Part shown: one piece after another, positions 48,128 through 60,141 of the stretch
Numbering within the stretch: position 1 is the stretch's first letter
Layout of the letters: each line of letters opens with the position of its first letter
Source: Psettodes erumei
Lineage: Eukaryota; Chordata; Actinopteri; Pleuronectiformes; Psettodidae
Assembly: GCA_016785225.1 (NCBI GenBank)
Contig: JAFBJZ010000935.1
Location: 62,001-126,000, forward strand
Direction of reading: 5' to 3'
DNA: 64,000 nucleotides
Program-made: the position numbers and the translations under genes
The notes under the pieces: generated by a model
Databases searched by the model: none
The model's input: only the letters and a program-made list of their open reading frames with translations
What the model was told of the DNA's origin: nothing

Positions 48128-48764
48128 CGGAAGGTGAGATCTACTGCTGCTGTCTACTAAGGCCATCTTCCTTCTTCTTCTTTCATTCTACATTCCTCTA
48201 AATGCAAGAGAATCCATTCAATCTTGAGTGACATAACCTGTTCTTCCCAACATTAGGCCTTGAAGAGTATGCTTTGAAGTTTGAGCCTTTATTTATTTTG
48301 ACAGGGATATTTTGAGCCGTCTGAATGTCAGTTTGTGTCAGGGCAACAAGAAGAGAAGAGAGGGGGGGTGAAGACAAACAGTCCACAAAACCTAACTTTT
48401 CCAACATGTGAACCATTTCACAGTCTTTTACATGCATCCACTTGGCTTGAATCCTATCAGGTTGTAACGATTATACTTTGACTTAAATGAGGAAACAACA
48501 TAAGTGTGACTGAGATAGCAGACCTGGAAAAACTCACAGATTTCCAGCCATTTAACATATTTAATGGTGCAATGAGAATTGGCTGAGAGAGGGAACAAAT
48601 GATGCCATTTCTCCTTATCATGATGAAATGTAAGCACGTCTGAGGAGGTCCACTCAAATGCCAGACACCAACTTGAACCTTCTCCACAAGAAGGTAGAAA
48701 TTCTGTATAAAAACCACTTAATTTCTTACCCTTATTCCCTAATGTGCACAAGTAAACAGCGAGG

Positions 48765-48794
48765 CATATATATCTATATATATCATATATATTT
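48765..48794. repeat. AT dinucleotide-rich tract
   Basis: ATATAT units broken by ATCT and ATCAT, just beyond the gene end. Confidence 0.85.
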
Positions 48795-49518
48795 AATGAG
48801 AGTTAGGGTTTCTTGCAGGTAAAGTACAGAATGAGTGTCTGAACAGCTGGTCCATGTTAGTCATGAAGGAGGCAGAGACCTTGCACAAGAGCGATTGTAA
48901 AAATGACTGCCTGCAATGTAAATCTCCATTTAGCGGTACATTGTCATGTATGGAAAAACATGACAAAACCCACAGCTATGATCTCACTGGACCCTTAACT
49001 GTGTGGCTTTTCCATGAAGCGCCTCTTCCTGTACATCAACACTGATGCACACTGGCCATTGTTGAAATACACTCACACCTGCTACAAGTGATACGCTGCT
49101 CATGCAGCAGCAGATGTTCATTTTTTGGGCATCATTCTGTGACATTGTCCAAGACAACGCTGAAGCCTTTAAGCCCCACCCCCTTTTTTGACCACAACCA
49201 ATCACACTCTCCAAACTCACAAAGAACTGTCTCCAGTGATGCCTGATACCATCCTCTGTGTAACCCCGTCTGCGTTCTGTCTGCTGACTTCTTTGGGTTT
49301 GTTGACAATCCAGAATGCATCTGTGTTCACTTTGTGGCTTTGAGTTTCAAGTGGACCACTCCAGAGTCTGCGGTTGTTACAGATTTTAAGGAACTCCTGT
49401 TTTATCTCCAGTTGTCCCATTGAAAACAGCAGACAAAGCATCTCTTCCACTGTGGTGGGCTGGACTATTGGTGGTTCTACGTAGCAGTTAATTCCCAAAT
49501 TAAGACTAAGAGTAAAAG

Positions 49519-49587
49519 TTGACAGTATTGGCTTTCTTGCTAAGAGTTAGCAAATCTTAGCATAAAGACTGGAAGCAAAGTAAACAT
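49519..49587 (+). repeat. Teleost interspersed repeat family 1, fragment A
   Basis: The words GGCTTTCTTGCTAAGAGTTAG and CTTAGCATAAAGACTGGAAG follow each other as in a very common percomorph repeat that I remember (GCTTTCTTGC..GAGTTAGATGAG, then TTAGCATAAAGACTGGAAAC). The middle part is deleted here. Confidence 0.6.
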
Positions 49588-50175
49588 ATGCAAAAAATCA
49601 GCAGAAAATTCATATTACTAGTGTGACGTGATATCAGCATCTGCATGTCAGAACAGACTGTGGATCAAAGAAAGCAAAACTCACCACAGCAATTCACCAG
49701 TTTTTGATTTACTGAAGACTTTACTCACTGTACAAGTAAAGTAAAGGTTTAAGGAACAACGCATGACATTTTTCTTTTATCTTTGTTAAATCATTCACTT
49801 CATGCCATTATTCATGCGGGCTGATTTATGGTGAGTGTAGCGTTTTATAAGCACTTAATGCAGTAACAGAGGGAAACTGCATGGGCATTGGGCAGCAGAT
49901 GAGATGAATGAATAATCACAAGTGACTGAAAAGTAAAATTTTATATGCAGTTTTAGGAGGGTTATCAAAGCACTAGCATGTGAATTGGTTGGATGACAGC
50001 TGACATAATGGAGATCACATGCAGTGGAACATAGAAACATGTGGAAAGTCCTCATGTTTTCATGAAAACATGTTTCAAGCCCTGCTCATATTGTAATGTG
50101 CTGCACAGTACATTAATCATTACAGTTCCAGACAGATATCATTTAGAGTGCGGACAGTTAGGCTCAAGATGCCTC

Positions 50176-50260
50176 TTTAAAGGAATAATTCAGCATTTTT
50201 GGAATATTTAGCTTTTAGACTTTGGAGTGGTATCAGTCATCTTGTCTCTTATCTCTTTGA
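50176..50260 (+). repeat. Teleost interspersed repeat family 1, fragment B
   Basis: TTTAAAGGAATAATTCAGCA matches the usual terminal sequence of the family. GAGTGGTATCAGTCATCTTG matches an internal part of it read in the opposite sense, so this copy is rearranged or truncated. Confidence 0.5.
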
Positions 50261-52339
50261 CATAAAAGTTTTACTTGTGTTTAACCCTTAGCAAAAAGCC
50301 AGTCTTTTCTTTTCTGATCTGACATGATAAAAGTAAGAATTATAACTTCTTGGAAACAGTACTATCATATGATACCATATGCAATCTCAAATTTTAAAAA
50401 GGGAATCACTTCACAAAAGGGAAACAGACACAAATCTATATGAATTGCTTTTCTTGAATCAGCCACCCATAAGAATGAATGACTTTGATTCCGAGCACGC
50501 CAAGCAAAACCTGGGAAAGGAATGAGGTAGTCCCTTTGAACGTGACAGGGGGGTTGACTCCTCAAAGGGGCAAATATTCAGTCAACACGCAGACAGTAGG
50601 TTTCCACTGACTGAGATGCCAAAAGCAACAGCGGAGCAGCACTCCCCTTTGGATATGGGAAGAGGAGAGTCAACAGCTCTCCAACTGACCTCGTAAAAAA
50701 AGACCTTTTTTGTGAATTATTCCTCTTAAAAAGACCAATGTCCTTGTTTGCTCCATTACCTGTCACCAAAATGTCCCCCAAACGGGAAACAAAACTAGGA
50801 ATGCAGTGTGTTTTATAGATAAAATCAGTCTTGATCGCTTCCACTGGACCCTATTACTCCTACCTATAGTATCATATAACTTAAATCACTAATGAGAGAC
50901 ACATGCAACTCTTAAAAGGAAACTTATAAAAGGCCAAGGACTGATCAGTGTGGATATATTTGAGTGCTGGTTGATTTGGAAGCACCCATGGTCACTGGTG
51001 ATAACAACATGTGTACTCATTGAGCAACTGCAAGCAAGAAATGTATGTGTACAGAGCAGCAAAACCAACTGACTTTAAAGATCAATGTTTACGTTGTTCT
51101 TTTTCATAAGGCAGGGGTGTTGAAAAAGTCCTCCACCCAGATCTGTTCTTTGCCCACAGCTGTGGAGATCACTGGTTTGAGGCCAACACGTGTTTAGATT
51201 CCCTTTGCCTATCCCACAAAAGGTTGCACCGATGTTTACAGAAGTCTAACCTTTTTGCAAAGTGAGCCGTGATTATATATTTATCGAGAGCAGAGGGTGG
51301 TCTCAGATGCTTTGTAGTTGTGACTTGACAGCTAATGAGGTGAAACTCATGCAGGGGGTCTCTGTGGACACAAGACAGTGGTGGGATGTCGCAGTCAGAC
51401 CAATCTTCATCCTTTTATGTCTTCGATCCATCTAAGAGAGCAGATGTGGATGAATCTGTCCATAACCTGATTGATTCATACATTCTCCTGAACCTTTTTC
51501 CCTCCTGTCTTTAACCATGTTTAGTCTTCACTTTTGGAGTCTGTTTAAGTGCTCCCATGGCACCTGTGAAATATGGAATAAGTCATCTCAACTTTTGACA
51601 TGGCCCATCGGCTTCTATTAACACACACTCATTTTAGCACTATTTTTCCAGTGCTTTCAGCCCAGCGAGGTTTTATAACCTTTCAAGCCAAATGATGCAG
51701 AAATCAAGCATGTTGTGGCAGTACGCAGTACCACTAGTTAGCATTTCTCCCTAAAGATATCAGACATCCCAATGCAGCTGCTTGTCAGTGTGATCTTGCA
51801 TGAGTCAGAAATCGAGCTGGGAAAATGTCATCCGTGTCATCTTGTATTGATCAAGTTACAACCACATGTGAATATAGAAAAACCTTCAGCCGAACCGAAG
51901 AAAGGTTTAGCTGTTTCAAAAGTTGGTGCCACAGTAAAGGTCTCCTGTTAAGTGGTCTGGAACAGGACACATGTATTCATGCAGTCAGTTTTTGAATAAG
52001 ATAAAATGAGATGCAATAAGCCTTGGATGGAGTACACTCTGGGGAGAGGATACAACCACATGCCTTCATACTTTTTGGGACAGAATGCTACTATAAACCC
52101 ACACTTTATTTATTAAGTGTTGCGCAGTGATAGTCGCACTGGGATGAACTTTGACAAGACATAAGATTTATTTTAAAGTCAACATGATTTTGCAATCCAA
52201 AGGTCTTTCTGGTGGACTTAGTGACGTCATGAGTCTTCAGCAGTTATTTTTCCTCATCTCATTTTATCCCATTTTAAGGATTATTTGATCCCTGACGAGA
52301 TGAAAGAACCCAGAATTTGTCATATTTTAAATGATAATT

Positions 52340-52635
52340 TAAAGCTCACAAATTATCCCACATCATTTGTTTCATCTGTACAAGTATAAAAGTATGTTAA
52401 CGGTAGGTTGCGGTTTTGCAAGGGGTTAAATAGCAGACTGTTTCTTGGCTTGAAGCAGTGACTTGCTGGAGTCATAGCATCACCGTGGGTTGCCCATGCG
52501 GAATGTAGATTCAGCTTATAGGGGTTGGTAGACTTTCTTGCAGAGTTGGACAGAGTCAGACTCGCTGGTTCTCCCTCTCTCTTCCTTGTGATTTGGTAAG
52601 CTAACCACCTTCTGGCCATAACTTCATATTTAAGA
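52340..52635. repeat. Teleost interspersed repeat family 1, copy D with internal inversion
   Basis: The first part (52340 to about 52497) reads forward: AAAGCTCACAAATTAT, TTTCATCTGTACAAG, GTTGCGGTTTTGCAAGGGGT, TTTCTTGGCTTGAAGCAGTG. The second part (about 52515-52635) is the family's preceding segment reverse-complemented. On the minus strand it reads TTAAATATGAAGTTATGGCC, GGTTAGCTTA, GACTCTGTCCAA, CTACCAACCCCTATAAGCT. So the two halves of the element point at each other. Confidence 0.6.
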
Positions 52636-54471
52636 GGCATTTGACATTGTGACACTCATTCAGACCTCTGTGTGGGTGATAGTACGGGGGCCTGTCTGTG
52701 TGGGCTTGGACAGTCAGCACCTCACTCCCTAGAGAGCTATGAGGAAAAAGGCTTACCGAGGGTCAGCATATCCCTGTGCCCCTTTTTCCTTCCAGAGTAT
52801 CTTTGCGAAAATCCTCTCCACCCGCCCCCCCCACCCCCCAGGCTGCAGCAGCTGGCAGGGCAGCCGTCAAGATGACCTGTGAACCCCTGACAGAGGAAGA
52901 GTCTCTGTGACTCAGCTCCCAGAGGAAAAGGGCCTGTTGTTCTGGGAAAGGCTGTAAAAAGGAGAAACTATTTGCAAGTATGAGTTGTGTTTCCATGCAT
53001 TCCTTTATTTTATTTCATTTTTGTTTTTCTGGCTGAGAGGAAATTAGCATAAAAACCATTACCACATGAGTTAGGGGTAATGGTAAATGAAGTAAAATGG
53101 GATACTGTTCAGGTTTTCCTGTTTGCTGGTATCATAAATTTGATCTTAATTTGACAGCAAACCTCACAGAATCTTAACAGAACCTGAATCTAGACTGAAT
53201 TTGCACCTATTTACCGTCACTTTGACTGGCTTAGAAAGGCGAGTGTTGGCACCAGGACAGGTTGGAGAACTGCTTTGTTTTGATTCTAGCTGGGAAAGCA
53301 GCGGTTCCCGTCCACAGAAACGACACCAGTATAGATAAACTAAGGCTTCACATTCTGGACTAAGAAAACAGGCCTAATTCCACCCATTCTGCTGCAGTTA
53401 ACAAGTAAAGACCAGCCAAAGGAAAAAAAAACTATAGGCGCAGCAGCCATTTCTTGTGTCCCTCAACGGTCATTTGGAGGCATTTTACAGCTTCACACTG
53501 GAGTCACCGCCGAATATCTCAGTGGAACATGTTTAAGTTTAAGGTTACAGAACATAAAGTATATCCTGACTTGGTGCCTTGTCTTGGTCTTTCCATAATT
53601 TAAAGTTGTCAGTTTGATGAAATGTGGCTAGCTCACATTTAAAATAAAAAAAAATGTCTGTGAAAGAAGTTTATCTGTATGTCATTATCACAGATAAAAT
53701 ACCTAAAATTATAACATGGATCCTTATGTTCCTGATGTGTTCCCTCTTTTGAACCCTCCCCTTAGGATGACATGACTAATTTCTTTCTCAGACTTGGGGG
53801 GGGGGTTATGATGAAGGTGCTATGAGGCCTGATGGTCTTCATCCGTGTGGGAGGGACATTCCAAGAGGATGATAGTGGAGGTTTAATATTCCTGTTCCTA
53901 TCAGTGATGGATTTCTCAGATGGTCGCTGTCTGCTGTTCACTGCTGTGCTGTTACAGGCAAACCGGATGACGACTGGAAAAATTGTGGTCCTCCCACTTC
54001 CACCCCCACCTGCACCCCCGTTTCCCTACAGAAGCATACGCCCCCTCCACATAATGTATAATGGCAGCAATAGGGTCTCTGTTTCAGCATTTAAAAATTT
54101 AAAAATAATACAACACATTGAAATTTGTATACAGCATATAAACATGAAGAATACAAAAACAAAGTATTGCTATTTATTCAACTGCATAAGTGAAAACAGT
54201 TGTGGAAAAAAGTGCAAGTCCAATGCATGATGCACTTTACAATGATAAAAGTGGCTTAAAGTTGATGTTTTTGAAGCAGTGACTCCTTGATTTCACACAG
54301 AAGAGGAGAATTTTGTAGAAATGGTCACACTGTGGTCACATTATACATAATATGATAATCAAAGAGTGAGACTCAAGCTGTCTCTGGTTAAGGAAAAACG
54401 TGACATCAGACTTTTGTAACATAATAGTGTTGGCTGGTTGTTTTCACTTGTATTTTCACTGTTAACATTAC

Positions 54472-54499
54472 AAGAAGAAAGAAGAAAGAAGAAAAGAAG
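54472..54499. repeat. GAAGAAA purine repeat
   Basis: Imperfect AAGAAAG/GAAGAAA units, a polypurine tract. Confidence 0.8.
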
Positions 54500-54963
54500 T
54501 CTATTTAATGCGCATGCCAAATGTGATCCAAATTTTGGTGACATTGGATGGGGATGCTGGAGTACAAATTTATCTAAATCCAGTAAAGATTATGAGACAT
54601 AGCCCCTTACATAAATCCTTTTGCGTCATCACTGACAGCTGCATGGACACTCCACATTAATTATTCATAAAATCCATAGCAATGCACTGTGGGGTTCTTA
54701 GCAGTAAGACATTTTTCACTTTATTTCGGAATTTTGGAGGGTATTATACAATAAATAAATTGACAGGCTCAGAATTTGGATATTCTGGATACTGTTTACA
54801 TCTTAGTAGTGAAACACAGTGTTTAATCACATTCCTTACTGTTTTGCTGATGCATTTTTGGTTTTGGGAAGGCTTCAAACTCTTTAAATGTCATGTATCA
54901 TTCTTATTAGGGCTCCACACAGAGCTCCAACATGTGGAGAAACATTTTACAGGCCTGCCATGC

Positions 54964-55033
54964 CTAGTTACAGTTGCTAAACTATGACTGGATTATCACT
55001 GATGTTCAGGGAAGGGGTTTAGTGAACGGTCAG
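54964..55033 (+). repeat. Dispersed repeat, copy 2 (partner at 45981-46047)
   Basis: CTAGTTACAGTTGCTAAACT, a TGACTGGATTATC core and AGGGGTTTAGTGAACGGTCAG correspond to the copy in intron 63, in the same orientation. Confidence 0.6.
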
Positions 55034-57129
55034 GAAGCAGATCCTACCTATTCATTATCATCCAATAATGTTGTGTTTGAGTCCAGTCAAAACAAGTCTG
55101 ATTCATGATGTTCTTTGCTCGTCTTGTTTCAGCATGAGGTGAACAGTAAAGCCAAAACACAGTATAATATCCCTGTAATTTACTCTAACTACTGCAATTA
55201 GGGCCAGGTCATTCTGAAACAAGATTAATTATTATTCTCCATGGTCTAATAAATCTTCATTTGATCAACAAGGGTCTTTTCTTCCCATGATTTTACAGTT
55301 TACAAAGACAACCCAGGTCCAGACAAGCACATGCCAGATGCAGGGCTGCAAGTCTAATAAAATGATCTGCAGTCATTGAAATAACAGCGTAAAGATTAAT
55401 CAGAACCAGACTAATAAATATGATCATGCTGCACTTTAATATAAAACTAACAACCATCCTTTTTACAATTTATTACAACATAGTCAGGTATTTAAAATGC
55501 AACCTTGTCTTTCCCTTCATTTTGTCTAACACTGTTGTGTGTGGTTCTCAAGCTTTTTAGTAAATCACATACTGACATTTTTTGCATGATTCTGGGAAAA
55601 ATTCCACCTAGTAATCCAATGGAAACTCAGTCACTGGTTTAAACTGATTAAGGCTGAAAGCCTTATGTCATTTCTGCTGGCAGGTTGACCATTTTGCCAG
55701 GGTTAATCAAATTTTCTGTTAAACTTTTTTGCACTGCTGCTGAATAAAACAGTCAAATCATTGTGTGATCTTGTGATGCTTTTAGAATGAATCATGAATG
55801 GAAGATTTGATGTCTGATGAAGTTTGTAATTTAGGCCTCATCCTCAGACCTCGATGTCAGCTGACTGGTAATTAAGAGGTTGTGTTGGCGGTTTGGCAGC
55901 TTTGGTTTTGCCCTCAAATGTTTTCATATGGCACTACTCAGGACAATATCATATGGCAAAATTAATTACTTGGACTTTCTTTGAGACTTGAAAATGTGCA
56001 CGAGAGTGAATCCACATGACCATTAACACTGACTTGCTTATTGTACATTTTCCTCATTTACAAGAAGAAAATTGTGGGCGAAGACTAAAAGGGTGAGTCA
56101 GGCAATATTCTACTCTGTTCTTTCAGTCAAACAATCACATGAAAAGCCTAAAAACTAACAGTAAAATGATCTTACCTTATTATCTACCTGATATAGACTT
56201 GTTCCTCTGGAGCTCCATTGTTTGAAAATATTACATCATGTCTTCCTCGTCAGATCTTTACTCATCGGCGCCAACTGACAGACAATGATGGTCTTCCATC
56301 TTTAATGCCTCATGCTCTCCAGTTGTTCTGCCAGCATTCATTTATTTTCACTTTGTATAGATTACTTTGAGCTAAAGTCTACTGTAGTTGTAGTTGTTTT
56401 GTCTTTTTTTTATTTATGGGGATGATACATTGATTGCATATAGATTTATGCCTTTCTGCTTTCCTCTGCCCACACAGAATTTAGTTAAAGACAGGGACTC
56501 CCAAGTGAAGGTGATTTTCTTGTCTGCAACCCTCCCACCTGCCACCCCATTTTCCTTTAGCTTATGGGTTTTAACGCTTCCTCCTGGGCTGTCGTTATTG
56601 CGATTCCATCTCAGGGGCTTGTTACACAACTTGCCCTCTGAAACTGATCCTGACTCATTTAACTTGACCTGCAAACTGTGGTTTAAAGTGTGCCCCAAGT
56701 AAACGATGGCTCTGAGCCAGCATACCATGTGTCTTTCTCCTTTCTCTTCACTTCCACAATCACAAAATTGTGGAAAAATAACAGAAAAACAAAACAAAAC
56801 TGACCCACTGATTATTTCAACTGTGCTCCATAATTAGGTAACTTGGACTGAGCTGTTTCACGGGTCTGACCCTCTTCCTCTGCAGGATTTATTTTGTGGT
56901 TTTCTAGGCCTGTTTGGCTGCTACTTGTAGGCAGCATGATATAATCTGCAGCTACCACCTTCTGCTGTATTGTTGAGCCAAAGCAGCCGAAGACATGAAA
57001 AAGTAATCATGAAACTTGAGGCCGTAATGCTTACGATGCTGTCAAGTCCAGTTTTTTCCTGCTACAAGTGTTACTGCAAAATAAATTAATGTTGTCTGTA
57101 TGCTAGTTTAACATTTATATGCTTGATTT

Positions 57130-57332
57130 GATTCCTTAGATGAACTATTTTAACATCTGTACACCTAATATGAAGCTGCAGACATACAGACAGTTAGCTT
57201 ACGTAGCATACATACTGGAAACTGTGACTGACCACTAGCTTACCAGACAGCCTAGCTTACCAGTACCTCTAAAGCATAGTATGGATTTTCTGATCTAAGC
57301 GTCTGTCAAAATGTCAAATCATTCCTTTGAAC
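57130..57332 (+). repeat. Teleost interspersed repeat family 1, copy C
   Basis: In order it reads CCTTAGATGAAC, AATATGAAGCTGCAGACA, CAGTTAGCTTACGTAGCATA, CATACTGGAAACTG and CTTACCAGTACCTCTAAAGC. It ends in AAATGTCAAATCATTCCTTT, the reverse complement of the terminal TTAAAGGAATAATT..GACATTT motif, so the family has inverted ends. The copy is old and diverged. Confidence 0.6.
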
Positions 57333-59684
57333 TACATGTTTGGTGTAGGTCATGTTTAGTGAATTAGCATGTTTTCACACTATAGATATTTCATGTACAG
57401 GCTTGGTGAGTGGCTTTAAGGAGCTGCCAGCTCCAACAAGTGTGTGTGTTGGAGTCTTTTGCCAACATGACTCAGATTTGGGATTTTTTTTTCAGTGACA
57501 GTCAGAACATTACAGATGGATTCAGCTGGAGCTCTGTTTCTGGTCACATCACAGACAGTGCTAAATGCATGGCTGTCCCTCCCATTCATCATGGGCTACT
57601 GGATCCACTGTCATATTTACTTCACTTATCAAGAAAACACACACCCCTCCACATTAAGAGAGAACCATTTGTTCTCTATTACTCATTGCTAGTATTATTG
57701 CAATGATGTGACTGAAGGCCCAGCCAGGTTTCAGCAGATGTCTTTGGTTTTGTTCCTCCACCCCACAAGGGTTTTTACTAGGCACAACAGCTTGGATTAG
57801 ATTGGAAGGAGTCCTGCTGAAGTGTACAGCATTTCCTTCTCCCCTCTGGCTTCACTTAGGTCTCTGTGTAGTCAGATAATAATCACTTCTCTCCTCGGCT
57901 GGTGAGGGACGTCGACAATGTCTCTCGCGTGATTCGAAGGTAATTCTAGGCTTACCGTACTTTGGGGATTCTACGAAGTTAATCTATCCCTCATATTATT
58001 TTACAAGAACACCTGTGCACAGGAAGAGGTGATTTCATTTTCCTATCTATAGATTAAAAAGTCATTGTGATAAAAATGTTCCAACTTTTCCTTAGCACTT
58101 TCTCCATCACCATATAGGTACATCCTTCATGAAGACTGAGAGAATGATTGTCTTAGAAACTGTCCTTTTGCAAGGTTTCTTCTGCATGAGAGATGATCCT
58201 GTGCCTCTCGTTTGAGTAAAGGCAGGTTTATTTAGCATCTGCCCAATGTCCCTTTTGAACAATGATATGATGCAGTGTGATGTGATACACTGTGCTCAAA
58301 GACAAACAATGACTGTAGTGATCTGTTGGGTAACAGTGATTTGTAGAAGACTGTCATCCTCCTCTCTGACCACACATCAACGCAAACATCGACCTCTGAA
58401 GTTCATAGAAACATGTCTCACAGTATTTCAAATATATCATGATAATAACATTAATCTTTGATGTAGCGGTAATTGATAACAAATGTCTGGATTTGACTGT
58501 TTTGACAAGATTTATGGCAGCTATATGGCAGTAATTTAACAGCATATTATGGGTAATTTTCTCCTTAAAAATGATTTAGTAGCACAGATTGATGTTAAAC
58601 AGCAACAAAAGAATATGAAAATGAGTCACACTGATCTCTTGGGAATGTAAGCATTTACACAGTGTTTACAGTAAGTTGTAAATGACCAAAAGTCGGGTCC
58701 TTGGATGCTGATATCTTTTGAGTCTGTAAGGAGTAGTTTATTATTCATTTGTGCAGCTGCTGTCTTTGGATGCTGACATGTCTATAGAGACACCCCTTGG
58801 TTGGTTGTCTCACAGCCAGGGCTGAGCGTTTGCTGTGGTGTCCTGCAGTGAGTCAGCAGGCGGACGTCTTGCAGTGTGGGAGATCCTCTGGCTGCAAGCC
58901 ATCCTGTTTGGGCCACTGAGGCCAAGCTTATGATGACGGCCACTCAGATGCTGCTTGTTAGAGGAACAGTGCTGCCTCCAAGCGACAAGCGACTTGGGAA
59001 CTCCAGTCAGCCTATGCCTGTGTGTGTAGAGAGAGAGAGAGGAATTAGTAATGCATAAGGTCGTCTTATGTCTCTCATCCAGCCTGACCATCACTGCTGT
59101 CCCAAAACCTCACAGCATCAGCTTGACTGTGAACGTCTACATTACATTATTTTGATGGTTGCTGATCAAATTTTAAAGTACTAAGTTCTTCAAGTTTTTG
59201 ATAAAAGTATAAATAATATTCATGTTTATGGTGTCAGATATTAATGTTATCAGTCTCAGTGAGAGAACAGACTGGTAAATGAATCCCAGTCATATCTGTA
59301 GTGATTAGGAATGTATAATGATTTTCATGCTGAATCCAACATCAACGTCAATCCAACATCTTCAACAGCAGCTTTAGCCACTGCACTGTCTGTAAAGTTG
59401 TATGGCTTTAATGTGCCACATCTGTAAGCGTTCATCACCAAAAAAAAAGGGGAGTGTGTGACACATACAAGTGTTGGGCTGCGTTGATGATCAGCAGTTT
59501 TTGTTGGAAAAATGACTGTCTTTGGAAAGTGTTGAGTGAGATCAAAATCTCTCCAGTGCAAACAGATGCAGGTTTTAACATCAGGTGCAACCTCAGTGCA
59601 TCAGTAATAAAATCAGAGAAGTGAAATCTTATGTATCTTATGAACTTAAAGTCAAATCAACGCACACTTTAGGACTTTAGGACA

Positions 59685-59710
59685 CTTCTGTTAGGACTTC
59701 CTAAATAGGA
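59685..59710 (+). repeat. 26-base direct repeat, left copy
   Basis: CTTCTGTTAGGACTTCCTAA followed by ATAGGA. It recurs at 60116-60141 with one difference in 26 bases, 405 bases further on. Confidence 0.8.
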
Positions 59711-60115
59711 ATGCACAATTCAGTCTTTTCTGCCAGTATTGTGCATTCATTTCTTCATAACATGCTTTTGTTTATCCAAACAACATTTCTAATGTCAAAA
59801 AATAGCAGCAAAAATAGTCCTTAAATCAAACTGTACTGGAACACTTTTTAGAACACAGTACAAGGTTTACACTCAGAGGTGAATGATGGAAAGAGTTATG
59901 ACGATACAAAAACAGTTTACCTGAGAGTAAGGAAAGCCCAAGCTAAGAAAAAACAAACCGGGCTAATGGGCAATGAAGGGAAGACTTATGAAGAGACATG
60001 ACTGGACTCATCTTTAACTGCACCCTCACTCCCCACAATCCATTTTGTCTGTCAGTTTGCCAGATAATGACGCATCAGGCCACAGGAATAGCAGAGATGT
60101 TCTCACAGGGACCTT

Positions 60116-60141
60116 CTTCTGTTAGGACTTTCTAAATAGGA
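60116..60141 (+). repeat. 26-base direct repeat, right copy
   Basis: CTTCTGTTAGGACTTTCTAA followed by ATAGGA; one T for C change from the copy at 59685-59710. Confidence 0.8.

Noticed and set aside
57860..57960. GC-richer stretch with a GAAGGTAATT donor-like site, considered as an exon
   Set aside because: No open frame linking a good acceptor to the donor and no recognisable peptide.
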